From: Corticium candelabrum
Lineage: Eukaryota; Porifera; Homoscleromorpha; Homosclerophorida; Plakinidae
NCBI RefSeq assembly: GCF_963422355.1
Contig: NC_085091.1
Span: forward strand, 5,480,184-5,544,183
Direction: 5' to 3'
DNA length: 64,000 bases
Part shown: positions 49,800-51,677 of the stretch, in pieces
Layout: every line of letters starts with the position of its first letter
Numbering within the stretch: the stretch's first letter is position 1
Notes under the pieces: model-generated
The model's database searches: none
Told to the model about the DNA's origin: nothing
The model's input: the letters and a program-made list of their open reading frames with translations, nothing else
Made by a program: the position numbers and the translations under genes

Positions 49800-51354
49800 C
49801 GCGCGCGCGTGCGTGCGTTTGTTGTGAAGTTACAAGTATTTAGAACATTTTGGAGTGTACCCTGGTGTACTTGTCTGTAACCTCATAACAGAGACTGAGG
49901 CCTACCTACGCCCTTGCTTCTTAACTGCTATGTAGTATATTAATAGTATTGATGATGAGAGTTTCCTAATCAGATTATATTTGTTCTGTTTTTAGGGTGA
50001 TTTGAAGGAGTTAGTTTGCAAAGCCCGACCTAGTGAACAAAATCCTATTTCCGGCCTATCTCTCCTTCAATTGTTAGACATTTGCAGTCAGGTTGCATGT
50101 GGAATGGCCTATCTTGCTTCTCTCCGGTTCGTTCATCGTGACATTGCTGCTCGAAACTGTTTGGTCGGAGGTGAAGACAGTGAGTTGGTAGTAAAGGTGG
50201 CTGATTTTGGAATGGCCAAGGACGTTTACCAGAGTGATTACTACAAGAACAGAGGAGGCAGTCTGCCACTACGTTGGATGGCTCCAGAGGCTATCACAGA
50301 TGGGAGGTAACTTGATTTTTGTGCGTCCTACTAAATGCGGCTCGGAAATTTCTAGAAATATATTTTTTATGTTTAATTAAAGTAAACATTTGCTAACCTC
50401 TTATTTGGAAACACTTTCGGTTTAGGGTTATAGACTAAATTGGTACTATATTCTGTTATCATTGGTTTGTTGGTATAATAGAAAACGTACGTCTATTTAG
50501 TGTGCGTTAGGGTGGACCGATCCACTCAAGTTTTTAGTCCTGCTCATGCGTAGTGGAATGAGTATAATTAATTATACATTTTATTGATTGACAGGTACAC
50601 GGTATATTCTGATATTTGGTCATTTGGCGTGTTGATGTGGGAAGTTTTCTCCTTTGGTTATCAACCATACTTTGGTGTGGAGAATGAACGGGTACTTGGA
50701 GGCGTTATTAGTGGGAAATTGCACTTGCTGTGTCCTCCGGCTTGCCCAGCCGTTGTTTACGATCTTATGGGTCGCTGCTGGCAGAAGAAACCGGAATGGA
50801 GAATCTCAGCTGAAGAATTGTCAAAAGAAATACTCAAAATCGTGCAGTTGCGCAAGAAAGGCGGCGAAGAGAATATGCAAGCCCAGAGTGCTGACTGTTT
50901 CCAAACATCTAAGCAATCTCAATCAATGACAAAGGATTCTTTAAAAGTTGGAGGGATGACACTACATGGGACAGCGAAACCCTTGAGCTATGTGGACATG
51001 ACGGGCACATTACCGAGAGAGAACAAGCACGAGAGTGGATGTGAATGGATGACTGCCGAAACCGTGAAGAAAGAAGAGGGCTACGTGGACATGGCTAACG
51101 CACCGCTGCGAGAAGGAACCCAAGAGATCACGAGGGAAGCTAGTATGACACCTCGCGAGGGATCGTTCAAGCAAAGCTATGTGGAAATGGATAAAAGTCA
51201 CGCTACTAATGCGATCCAGCTGCCAGGTAAAACTGATTATATCAACGTTGGGGGAATGAGCTCCTTGCCAGGACAGGAGACTGAACAGAATCCAGAAGAT
51301 GATACAATTGCGGTCACTCTGAATACCTCTACTTCACCAGAGCCTGCTTACTAA
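1761..51354 (+). CDS. Plexin-ectodomain receptor tyrosine kinase (whole gene, ~20 exons, interrupted by a gypsy element)
   Basis: Exons as read: 1,761-1,837 joined (after removal of the retroelement and one target duplicate) to 6,089-7,377; 7,444-7,553; 7,614-7,714; 7,780-7,915; 7,975-8,119; 8,185-8,290; 8,370-8,485; 8,563-8,598; 19,259 or 19,269-19,375; 19,438-19,537; 28,080-28,410; 28,471-28,570; 28,669-28,811; 38,670-39,267; 45,741-45,797; 45,856-45,910; 48,099-48,479; 49,141-49,637; 49,996-50,306; 50,595-51,354. All introns are GT-AG and phases agree from 19,438 to the stop; the sum is about 1,851 codons. The product is a type I membrane receptor: signal peptide, Sema, PSI-IPT-PSI-IPT-PSI-IPT x4, FN3-like domain, one membrane helix, tyrosine kinase, docking tail. 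By family knowledge, Sema domains bind semaphorins or HGF-like ligands and the kinase would phosphorylate tail tyrosines. Two joins are uncertain: 7,378-7,443 and 8,598 to 19,259. No plexin GAP domain was found. Confidence 0.82.
1838..1969 (-). repeat. 3' LTR of the gypsy element
   Basis: 132 bp, begins TG and ends CA on either strand, adjoins the polypurine tract. It matches 5,952-6,083 at 131 of 132 positions by eye. Confidence 0.97.
1980..5942 (-). CDS. Gag-Pol polyprotein of the gypsy element
   Basis: 1,320 residues with no internal stop. Order: gag region (about 1-210); two CCHC zinc knuckles (about 217-231, slightly irregular CX2CX5HX4C, and 238-251, canonical CX2CX4HX4C); aspartic protease with DTGA near 300; reverse transcriptase with [12 protein letters not shown] and a MVDD active site near 580 (usual YxDD with M for Y); RNase H with the TDHKPL motif; integrase with an HHCC finger and DDE core ([22 protein letters not shown], then ANGEAER). 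It lacks an envelope gene, so it is a retrotransposon rather than an errantivirus. The ATG lies just inside the primer-binding region and the stop overlaps the polypurine tract, so the element is very compact. Confidence 0.95.
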   Translation of the reverse strand: MANSTFPLPTPFDFTHPEDWVRWIKRFERYREGTGLDKKEGPTQVSTLVYAMGEKAEDVLTLLALSGEEMKSYSEVKVKFESHFVKKRNIIYERARFNQRSQGEGEPVDAFITSLYTLAEHCQFGVLHDDLIRDRIVVGLRDLKLSERLQLDHELTLEKAVVSARQSEAVKQQQKTLRSHFSEEPTGGTLGKDVSAVEKGKKKPTETRTTTSFKETCGRCGRTPGHNRANCPAREAKCSKCQKIGHYGAQCRSKFVSEVVSDTDNTENGVFLGALTAPGSSSPWMVSLLIKNTPVQFKIDTGADVSVIPAKLFSRFNKQWNTTLTAPDRNLHGPNKNLLDVTGYFVCRLQKGECSVEDKVYVVENLSNPLLGRPAIEKLNLLSRIESVRSDKLVPSIVTEYSDVFQGLGSLHDEYHICLKENSKPFALSTPRRIAIPLLPKVKEELSRMEALDVISKVEGPTDWCAPMVVVPKPNGTVRICVDLTKLNQSVRRERHILPSVEDTLAQLGNAQVFTKLDANSGFWQVRLSKASSPLTTFITPFGRYCFHRLPFGITSAPEHFQKRMSQILEGLEGVVCMVDDILVFGVNQEQHDQRLRQVLTKLRAAGVTLNKQKCVFSVPSVKFIGQIVSQGGIQPDPEKVSAITEMATPKNVAELRRFLGLVNHQAKYVKDLSEITEPLRALLQQKSHWHWGGPQNEAFERIKRKITTVPVLALYHPNQATILSADASSYGLGAVLQQQQSDGKYKAIAYASRSMSETERRYAQIEKEALAVTWASERFQHYLIGRDFTIETDHKPLVPLLGSKGLDDLPPRIQRFRMRLFRFSFSIRHIPGKELVTADALSRQPILTPSKVDQIVEEEVEHFTSLFSETLPASEKRLEEIKVLQNEDTAISQTKTYVTTEWPKSHLLQGESRLYWNLRNELHIHDGLLLRGSRIVIPPTMRAEVLHTLHGSHQGVSKCRERAKQAVWWPGISTQIEALVANCVTCARERRNPAEPLVYTPFPAYPWQKVAMDLFEWRGRPYLLVIDYYSRYVEIALLSSTTSPAVINHLRSIFARHGFPEIVVSDNGPQFSSEAFRQFGKECQFSHVTSSPGFPQANGEAERAVQTIKSLLQKRDDPYMALLSYRSTPLHNGFSPAELLMSRKLRTNVPMIPDQLRPRVPDLSALRNTEERAKNKMKQDFDKHHKAKDLAVLLPGTKVWVPDQRQYGTVVASASPRSYIVTTPQKQVRRNRRSLRPITLEEGASQTSTEQSQDVTKESQVPCEDQPVSRSSVPVQQGAETSEKPDCSVRVHEPRTSIMDSPVITSSGRVSRPPQRLDL
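5952..6083 (-). repeat. 5' LTR of the gypsy element
   Basis: Same 132-bp sequence as 1,838-1,969. Read on the + strand it holds an ATG at 6,036 that is in frame with the Sema exon, with no stop between. Confidence 0.97.
6089..7377 (+). CDS. Receptor exon 1, 3' part: Sema domain
   Basis: Encodes about 430 residues of a seven-bladed Sema propeller. Diagnostic stretches are [20 protein letters not shown] and [10 protein letters not shown] at the start, CVCSV-like [16 protein letters not shown] (plexins have the same SRI(V)RICK strand), a cysteine-bearing SVCIYKM segment like the plexin A(V)C(V)F strand, and [12 protein letters not shown] near the end (plexins: GTxxGQLLK). The upstream frame is open through the 5' LTR to 6,036. 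The exon probably ends at 7,377 at a GTAAAG donor; if it did not, the frame would hit TAG at 7,416-7,418. Confidence 0.9.
7378..7443 (+). other. Probable 66-bp intron holding an in-frame TAG
   Basis: The Sema frame meets TAG at 7,416-7,418 and is open again in the same frame up to 7,553. GTAAAG at 7,378 and ACAACAG ending 7,443 would remove the stop and keep the frame (66 bp, close to the 59-79-bp neighbours). A 78-bp alternative (7,396-7,473) also works. A real nonsense mutation cannot be excluded from sequence alone. Confidence 0.5.
7444..8598 (+). CDS. Receptor exons 2-8: end of Sema, PSI1, IPT1, PSI2, start of IPT2
   Basis: Seven short exons separated by GT-AG introns of 59-79 bp (7,554-7,613; 7,715-7,779; 7,916-7,974; 8,120-8,184; 8,291-8,369; 8,486-8,562). 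They encode the last Sema blade ([19 protein letters not shown]), then PSI1 ([19 protein letters not shown]... ending C..QIVF-like), IPT1 ([20 protein letters not shown] then [16 protein letters not shown]), PSI2 ([12 protein letters not shown]...[12 protein letters not shown]) and the first strand of IPT2 ([12 protein letters not shown]). The cysteine spacing is PSI-type and the SFECVF segment before PSI2 matches the corresponding plexin segment, which Met and Ron lack. The 8,485/8,563 join uses a GTTAGT donor chosen because it keeps the frame. Confidence 0.85.
8745..8852. repeat. (TTG)n-rich tract
   Basis: Run of TTG/TTC triplets with the core at about 8,796-8,852. It lies in the first large intron and has no gene signal. 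Confidence 0.8.
9440..9998 (-). pseudogene. Decayed Ty3/gypsy integrase fragment
   Basis: Minus-strand reading in shifting frames gives [19 protein letters not shown], then an AES-like segment and a LDYRNTP-like segment ([15 protein letters not shown]). These are the central and late parts of a gypsy integrase core. Stops and frameshifts are present. It is probably continuous in origin with the RT and integrase-finger remnants at 13,960-14,946, from which it is now separated by the TIR element 9,999-13,064. Confidence 0.75.
10068..10406 (+). CDS. Hypothetical 112-codon frame, unknown
   Basis: Open frame just inside the left inverted repeat of the 9,999-13,064 element. It contains a basic start ([10 protein letters not shown]) and no recognised motif. 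It may be a decayed part of the element's own gene or chance; the overlapping minus-strand frame at 10,019-10,330 is equally anonymous. Confidence 0.15.
   Translation: MCATSSPQEKRRKKGACRVSEVHDVIVAKPHAHAIGLDAVVDGFERIRIVLFCLVFDLAVSSQSTSLLSVTSMQLHEYIDGHDSRQITSEHCLMRTKIELGTLLGAAATGVL
11047..11463 (-). CDS. OTU-like (vertnin-type) domain fragment
   Basis: 138-codon minus frame starting at ATG 11,463. It contains [16 protein letters not shown], the signature start of OTU-type cysteine protease domains (G-D-G-N-C-L-F with catalytic Asp and Cys), followed by a region with [14 protein letters not shown]. The typical downstream His box is not seen, so it is a first exon or a truncated domain. OTU-like frames are often carried by animal transposons, and its position inside an inverted-repeat element fits that. 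Whether it is expressed is unknown. Confidence 0.5.
   Translation of the reverse strand: MSAPLLKDNVAASLLPHDTPSELIPVRVSGDGNCLFHALKVALANATKKCLQVPTVSDLQRNCADELEKNGAIYAAHSVRQALSVSVRDGDTLHPGSLVSTVMCIEYCFDIFDKCSCKKVYCCKLKKVFSFLLTGNGI
12558..12658. mobile_element. 101-bp hairpin (foldback) insertion with 7-bp target duplication
   Basis: A near-perfect palindrome from CTAGGCTCGAGTGTCCA... to ...TGGACACTCGAGCCTAG, with arms of about 48 bp and a loop of a few bases, is flanked by TACCAAG at 12,551-12,557 and 12,659-12,665. The related repeat at 52,531 has a single TACCAAG at the matching point and no hairpin, so it is an empty site. It has no coding capacity. Confidence 0.85.
12659..12730 (+). repeat. 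Dispersed repeat containing CCAAGGCATGGCGGAGCGCC (copy 1)
   Basis: Shares about 60 bp (TACCAAG...GGCATGGCGGAGCGCCATGCC...TGTATGCTGGGGA) with 52,531-52,592 and, inverted and more diverged, with 62,903-62,960. The core is itself a short palindrome. A shorter related piece may lie near 10,800. Confidence 0.8.
13960..14946 (-). pseudogene. Decayed Ty3/gypsy RT and integrase fragments
   Basis: On the minus strand 14,946-14,660 encodes the start of a reverse transcriptase ([20 protein letters not shown], then [12 protein letters not shown] and TTFVTS). Right after it, 14,617-14,246 encodes an integrase zinc-binding region ([22 protein letters not shown]). The palm with the DD pair and the RNase H are deleted between them. 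More integrase-like text (PWVKLRAD) follows in broken frames to about 13,960. Inactive. Confidence 0.8.
15222..15266 (+). CDS. Second copy of the IPT2 first-strand exon
   Basis: The sequence from ATATCAATAG through GTACACTACAACCAGTTAG nearly repeats 8,553-8,594 (about 38 of 41 bases), including the AG acceptor. It would encode [14 protein letters not shown] in the phase used by exon 8, with a possible GTCATT donor at 15,267. It may be an alternative exon, the true exon, or a dead duplicate made when the 6.6 kb between the copies was inserted. Confidence 0.4.
15268..17574. other. Intron sequence without recognised features
   Basis: AT-rich. I see no convincing coding frame, inverted-repeat pair or RNA gene. 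Small palindromes occur (for example CTCGAGTGTAGTATACTCGAG near 16,065). Confidence 0.6.
17575..17872. repeat. (GATAC)n-type minisatellite, degenerate
   Basis: About 300 bp of imperfect ATACGATACGATAGG units with TACCATA and AAGATA variants. Confidence 0.9.
17873..19190. other. Intron sequence with small repeats only
   Basis: Contains a duplicated AGTAAATGCACCAGGTRCAC unit near 18,358-18,402 and a pure (AT)n run at 18,679-18,722. A micro-exon of the receptor could hide here or further left (see the unresolved join before 19,259), but I could not identify it. Confidence 0.5.
19259..19537 (+). CDS. Receptor exons 9-10: body of IPT2
   Basis: Exon 19,259 (or 19,269)-19,375 encodes [19 protein letters not shown] then [19 protein letters not shown]. 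After a 62-bp intron, 19,438-19,537 encodes [20 protein letters not shown] then [13 protein letters not shown]. This parallels plexin IPT2 strand for strand (YECVL...VPALRF...VQC...LTVVWNG). Exon 10 ends in phase 1 (TCG T) and fits exon 11 (TG TTT), giving LFLFKC, which corresponds to the plexin VHLYKC before PSI3. The 5' join is uncertain: a start at 19,269 restores the phase with exon 8 but drops the residues between the first and second strands. Confidence 0.8.
19947..20946. mobile_element. 1,000-bp foldback element with ~270-bp AT-rich inverted repeats
   Basis: Starts GGTCAGTGGGTC and ends GACCCACTGACC. The arms (about 19,947-20,213 and 20,669-20,946) are inverted copies dominated by AAATTT/CAAATTT words, ending in a shared ATTAGAAATTGCTTTGC...ATGAACTGATGG block. 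CATCAT occurs directly outside both ends (19,941-19,946; 20,947-20,952) as a probable target duplication. It has no coding capacity. Confidence 0.85.
20953..22690. other. Intron sequence, one diffuse duplication
   Basis: No gene recognised. Two related stretches (about 22,190-22,245 and 22,355-22,415: CTCGCAGACCGCTAC... and CTTGCAAACCGCTGC...) suggest an old local duplication. Confidence 0.5.
22900..23295 (-). repeat. Inverted, diverged copy of the 5'-end 575-bp repeat
   Basis: The reverse complement matches positions about 346-640 of the first unit (TTTGCACCGAATCCAA, AAATTTCTTGATGATGCAAACG, AGTGTGTCGATTT), with an insertion of about 35 bp. The same conceptual frame is open in all three copies. 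Confidence 0.75.
23940..24460 (+). repeat. Subterminal tandem repeats of ~165 bp in the pogo element
   Basis: Three to four imperfect units start with CCACTAAATGGCAGTCAGGG or variants (about 23,950, 24,056, 24,215 and 24,375) and contain CACTCCTGCTGAGC and AGTCACNCCTCC. Confidence 0.75.
24570..26382 (+). pseudogene. pogo/Tigger transposase with C-terminal PHD finger, broken
   Basis: ATG at 24,570 starts a Psq/CENP-B-like helix-turn-helix region ([17 protein letters not shown]) and a second DNA-binding segment ([17 protein letters not shown]...[15 protein letters not shown]), then a DDE_1 core. The usual first catalytic NxDE reads NCNEAGFF, so the Asp is replaced by Asn. The later [11 protein letters not shown] and [16 protein letters not shown] keep their Asp residues. 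At 26,167-26,382 a C4HC3 PHD finger follows (CQGC...[12 protein letters not shown]...WYCEHC). Several stops and frameshifts break the frame (for example TAA near 24,620, around 24,960 and around 25,280-25,400), so it is inactive. PHD-type fingers at the end of pogo-like transposases occur in other invertebrates. Confidence 0.88.
26784..28079. other. Intron sequence with one MITE
   Basis: Apart from the small inverted-repeat element at 27,588-27,766 nothing is recognised. The last bases before 28,080 are a normal polypyrimidine-poor acceptor (ACTATTTAG). Confidence 0.6.
27588..27766. mobile_element. 179-bp MITE, ends GCCTCATCC / GAGGACGAGGC, TA flanks
   Basis: The left end GCCTCATCCCCAGGTGTTCG and the reverse complement of the right end GCCTCGTCCTCAGTTGTTCG match at 16 or more of 20 positions. 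TA lies just outside both ends. The ends resemble those of the element at 58,913-59,778. Confidence 0.75.
28080..28811 (+). CDS. Receptor exons 11-13: PSI3, IPT3, start of IPT4
   Basis: Exon 11 (28,080-28,410) encodes PSI3 ([14 protein letters not shown]...[12 protein letters not shown]...LGCIGRW) and the start of IPT3 ([20 protein letters not shown], the classic P-x-x-G-P-x-x-G-G IPT start). Exon 12 (28,471-28,570) encodes [20 protein letters not shown]. Exon 13 (28,669-28,811) starts IPT4 ([20 protein letters not shown]). Phases agree: AC|G, then 0, then AG|G into exon 14. The introns are 60 and 98 bp. The ISPxxGPxxGGT sequence is standard for plexin and Met IPT domains; a third PSI is a plexin feature. 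Confidence 0.9.
28833..28942. repeat. (GT)n microsatellite
   Basis: About 110 bp of GT with a short GAGTGAGTGAGAGAGAG interruption, 20 bp downstream of the exon 13 donor. Confidence 0.95.
29030..29395 (-). mobile_element. tRNA-derived SINE-like repeat, copy 1
   Basis: Related along its length to 47,600-48,010 (for example AAGTGGGGTCTTTAC and TGGGYGCCCACCA near the left end). On the minus strand it holds GGTTCAATCCCGGG (about 29,371-29,386), an excellent RNA polymerase III B box. The A box is less clear in this copy. Confidence 0.6.
29640..32270 (-). pseudogene. Decayed Ty3/gypsy element, minus orientation
   Basis: Reading right to left: a gag-like region (32,230-31,900, with [20 protein letters not shown]), zinc knuckles ([14 protein letters not shown] and CYSCDQIGH around 31,440-31,630), the protease C-terminal part ([15 protein letters not shown] near 31,050), RT finger and palm pieces around 30,000-30,600, and the RT thumb ([12 protein letters not shown]...[11 protein letters not shown] near 30,090-29,960). 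Stops and frameshifts are frequent and no LTRs were found. It lies in the intron after exon 13. Confidence 0.8.
32650..33480 (+). pseudogene. Decayed Ty3/gypsy RT/RNase H fragment, plus orientation
   Basis: Broken plus frames give an RT thumb ([20 protein letters not shown]), RNase H ([19 protein letters not shown]... with [15 protein letters not shown]) and a [11 protein letters not shown]...VDFVSRVG end. It lies opposite in orientation to, and adjoins, the 29,640-32,270 remnant, so it comes from a second element. Confidence 0.75.
33780..36600 (-). pseudogene. Polinton/Maverick-like remnant (protein-primed DNA polymerase B and capsid-like frames)
   Basis: On the minus strand, 35,966-34,740 in broken frames shows the N-terminal half of a Polinton-type DNA polymerase [21 protein letters not shown] with paired cysteines, [10 protein letters not shown] (exonuclease I motif), a CHICDTPL finger and [11 protein letters not shown]. 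The catalytic polymerase motifs are missing. 34,629-33,999 encodes a frame ([14 protein letters not shown], then VTNQNGRL) that I associate, from memory, with a conserved Polinton/adintovirus structural protein. 36,574-35,690 encodes a leading region with a short repeated [11 protein letters not shown] motif. 33,985-33,788 encodes a lysine-rich small frame of unknown role. All are disrupted, so this is an old integrated copy. Confidence 0.7.
36335..36535. repeat. ~27-bp minisatellite (TTTCACACGTGGAG-type)
   Basis: Five to seven imperfect units of GGGTTTCACACGTGGAGC / GGCTTCACACGTGAAG inside the Polinton remnant. They account for the repeated KP..RVKP text on the minus strand. Confidence 0.8.
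36729..36788. repeat. (AT)n microsatellite
   Basis: 60 bp of pure TA. Confidence 0.95.
37150..37253. repeat. Two-copy tandem repeat of ~52 bp
   Basis: CTGTTATAGCATATGTGCTC...GGTACATA is followed by a second copy starting CTGTTATAGCAGATGTGCGC. Both contain ATTAGACAAATGACTT. Confidence 0.85.
37254..38669. other. Intron sequence, no confident feature
   Basis: Short open frames at 37,397-37,597 and 37,945-38,178 have protein-like composition but no family that I recognise. Probably transposon debris. Confidence 0.5.
38670..39267 (+). CDS. Receptor exon 14: rest of IPT4, IPT5, most of IPT6
   Basis: 598-nt exon between TTCTTTAAG and GTGAG. It finishes IPT4 (...[14 protein letters not shown]), encodes IPT5 ([27 protein letters not shown], then [11 protein letters not shown]) and starts IPT6 ([20 protein letters not shown]...[18 protein letters not shown]). 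Plexins and Met use the same FxYxxxP linkers between IPT repeats. It enters in phase 2 (AG|G) and leaves in phase 0, matching its neighbours. Several N-x-S/T sites fit an extracellular location. Confidence 0.9.
39268..40189. other. AT-rich intron sequence, nothing recognised
   Basis: Start of a 6,473-bp intron. No coding or repeat structure seen. Confidence 0.6.
40917..40964. repeat. (TC)n microsatellite
   Basis: 48 bp of pure CT dinucleotide inside the DIRS-like element. Confidence 0.95.
41431..41850 (-). CDS. Gag-like ORF of the DIRS-like element
   Basis: 139 codons from ATG at 41,850. [20 protein letters not shown] followed by a Tyr/Arg-rich helix ([13 protein letters not shown]) resembles the alpha-helical W..AFT.Y..VL segment of DIRS/Ngaro Gag proteins. 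No zinc knuckle. The resemblance is weak and the frame may be truncated at both ends. Confidence 0.35.
   Translation of the reverse strand: MAELLPDNLKLRRREETNTCKGVATKKLVRRMTNLIEWAQGFTTAIATLGDTPSDRTMYLQAYKTARRRCVAQMVQMKDPLIMGSDEMPLSMQRRVKEVRMALETGSLSQVTWGTALELKPQQQMQSRVEDFTIQTLRR
42160..42900. repeat. Dispersed ~24-bp motif GCCGCTCTGGCCTATTRGCT, about six degenerate copies
   Basis: Copies at about 42,166, 42,340, 42,430, 42,512, 42,778 and 42,868 inside the DIRS-like element, with spacing of about 80-260 bp and no fixed period. A related GACGCTCTGGCCTATAACAG lies at 44,792 outside it. Confidence 0.55.
44131..44189. repeat. Imperfect hairpin in AT-rich sequence
   Basis: AAGTAAATAAGTACGCAAGT and its inverted copy ACTTGCGTACATATTTACTT flank a short spacer, with arms of about 25 bp. 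Confidence 0.7.
44870..45220 (+). pseudogene. hAT transposase C-terminal remnant
   Basis: Broken plus frame with [17 protein letters not shown] and, after an insertion that replaces the usual ERSFS(A/T)LRRLKT box, [15 protein letters not shown]. These flank the hAT dimerisation box in ZMYM1-type hAT proteins. A TAG interrupts the middle. Non-functional. Confidence 0.6.
45741..45910 (+). CDS. Receptor exons 15-16: end of IPT6
   Basis: Two mini-exons, 45,741-45,797 ([19 protein letters not shown]) and 45,856-45,910 ([18 protein letters not shown]), with a 58-bp intron. V-x-V-G-N-x-x-x-x-L-G-x-x-x-Y is the last-strand signature of the final plexin/Met IPT. Exon 16 ends AGT G, in phase with exon 17 (TG CCT). 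Acceptor CTTACTGCAG and donors GTAATT and GTAAGT are normal. Confidence 0.85.
46140..46925 (+). repeat. Unclassified repeat with TATAAAG...TCTGTCTG start and duplicated inner block
   Basis: TATAAAGGAGAGCAGTCTGT opens it, similar to the TATAAAG...GTCTGTCTG start of the 5'-end repeat. An inner block (CATCGGATCTYCACCGAA) occurs at about 46,307 and 46,880. No coding frame recognised. Confidence 0.45.
47600..48010 (-). mobile_element. tRNA-derived SINE-like repeat, copy 2
   Basis: On the minus strand a tRNA-like head lies at about 48,010-47,950: an A-box-like TTAGTGACAATGG followed by the B box GGGGTTCAAACCCC (47,958-47,971), then a body related to 29,030-29,370 ending near TGGGCGCCCACCAGCC and CATTATGCCTCTCC. 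It sits about 90 bp upstream of receptor exon 17. Confidence 0.65.
48099..48479 (+). CDS. Receptor exon 17: fibronectin-III-like domain
   Basis: Encodes about 127 residues: [13 protein letters not shown], then [28 protein letters not shown], and [20 protein letters not shown]. The P-x-x-P start, W-N-G turn, Y-x-V strand and A-A-T-N-G-E-G-x-G-P end are FN3 hallmarks. Plexins and Met have no FN3 domain between the last IPT and the membrane, so this is an added module. Entry (G|TG) and exit (GGC G|AA) phases are both 1, typical of a shuffled domain exon. Some divergence leaves a small chance that it is another beta-sandwich fold. Confidence 0.8.
48547..48895. repeat. ~350-bp (GT)n-dominated tract
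   Basis: Nearly continuous GT/TTGT/GCGC dinucleotide sequence inside the 661-bp intron between the FN3 exon and the membrane exon. Long open frames across it are artefacts of the repeat. Confidence 0.97.
49141..49637 (+). CDS. Receptor exon 18: transmembrane helix, juxtamembrane, kinase N-lobe
   Basis: Encodes a Ser-rich stalk, one helix (about 49,164-49,240; [20 protein letters not shown] followed by [11 protein letters not shown], a positive-inside stop transfer), a juxtamembrane stretch of about 45 residues ([19 protein letters not shown]) and the kinase N-lobe. The glycine loop GEGEFG is at 49,401-49,418, the VAVK lysine at 49,482-49,484, the alpha-C glutamate in FRKELEIL, and LYIITELM places a threonine gatekeeper. 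The exon ends at AAA 49,637 before GTAGAG. Confidence 0.93.
49748..49797. repeat. (GT)n microsatellite
   Basis: 50 bp of GT followed by GCGACGCGCGCGCGTGCGTGCG, in the 358-bp intron between the two halves of the kinase domain. Confidence 0.95.
49996..50306 (+). CDS. Receptor exon 19: kinase catalytic and activation loops
   Basis: Encodes [12 protein letters not shown] through [10 protein letters not shown]. The catalytic loop is HRDIAARN (50,134-50,157; the usual HRDLAARN with Ile for Leu), which marks a tyrosine kinase. DFG is at 50,203-50,211. The activation loop holds YQSDYY (50,227-50,244), the YxxxYY triplet of insulin-receptor, ROS, Trk and Met-type kinases, then [10 protein letters not shown]. 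All residues needed for activity are present. Confidence 0.95.
50595..51354 (+). CDS. Receptor exon 20: kinase C-lobe and SH2-docking tail
   Basis: The C-lobe runs from [20 protein letters not shown] to [15 protein letters not shown]. The usual PYP is PYF and the usual RPS/RPT after the final conserved Arg is RIS. The tail of about 170 residues carries YVDM at 50,989-51,000, YVDM at 51,082-51,093, YVEM at 51,178-51,189 and YINV at 51,238-51,249. YxxM is the consensus for the PI3K p85 SH2 domains and YxN for Grb2, so the tail is inferred to recruit both. The stop is TAA at 51,352. Confidence 0.95.
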
Positions 51355-51677
51355 TTTTGACACGAATGACTGCTAATTAGTCAGCAATGACTGTGTGTGT
51401 TGCATGCTTACGTGTTCTGTTAGACTATACCGTAACTTACCTCTTAGGTAAGAGACAAGACATAGTAGATCTAGCAGGTTTGATAATCGTTTGCTGTATG
51501 TTTGTATTTTTGTAATGGCTTGATAGCTGACAATGTTTTGATATGATTCTTTTTAACAAGCGGACACTTTTAGCAACAGTAAAGTTTAGTCAATCTGTGG
51601 TGTTGTATTTTTCGTGCTTTCTTAGTTCTAGACTTTTCCTATAAATTATATTTGATATGCTGCTTGCTGTTCAATAT
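51355..51677 (+). other. Probable 3' UTR of the receptor
   Basis: AT-rich and non-coding. I see no canonical AATAAA; the 3' end is undefined. Confidence 0.4.
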
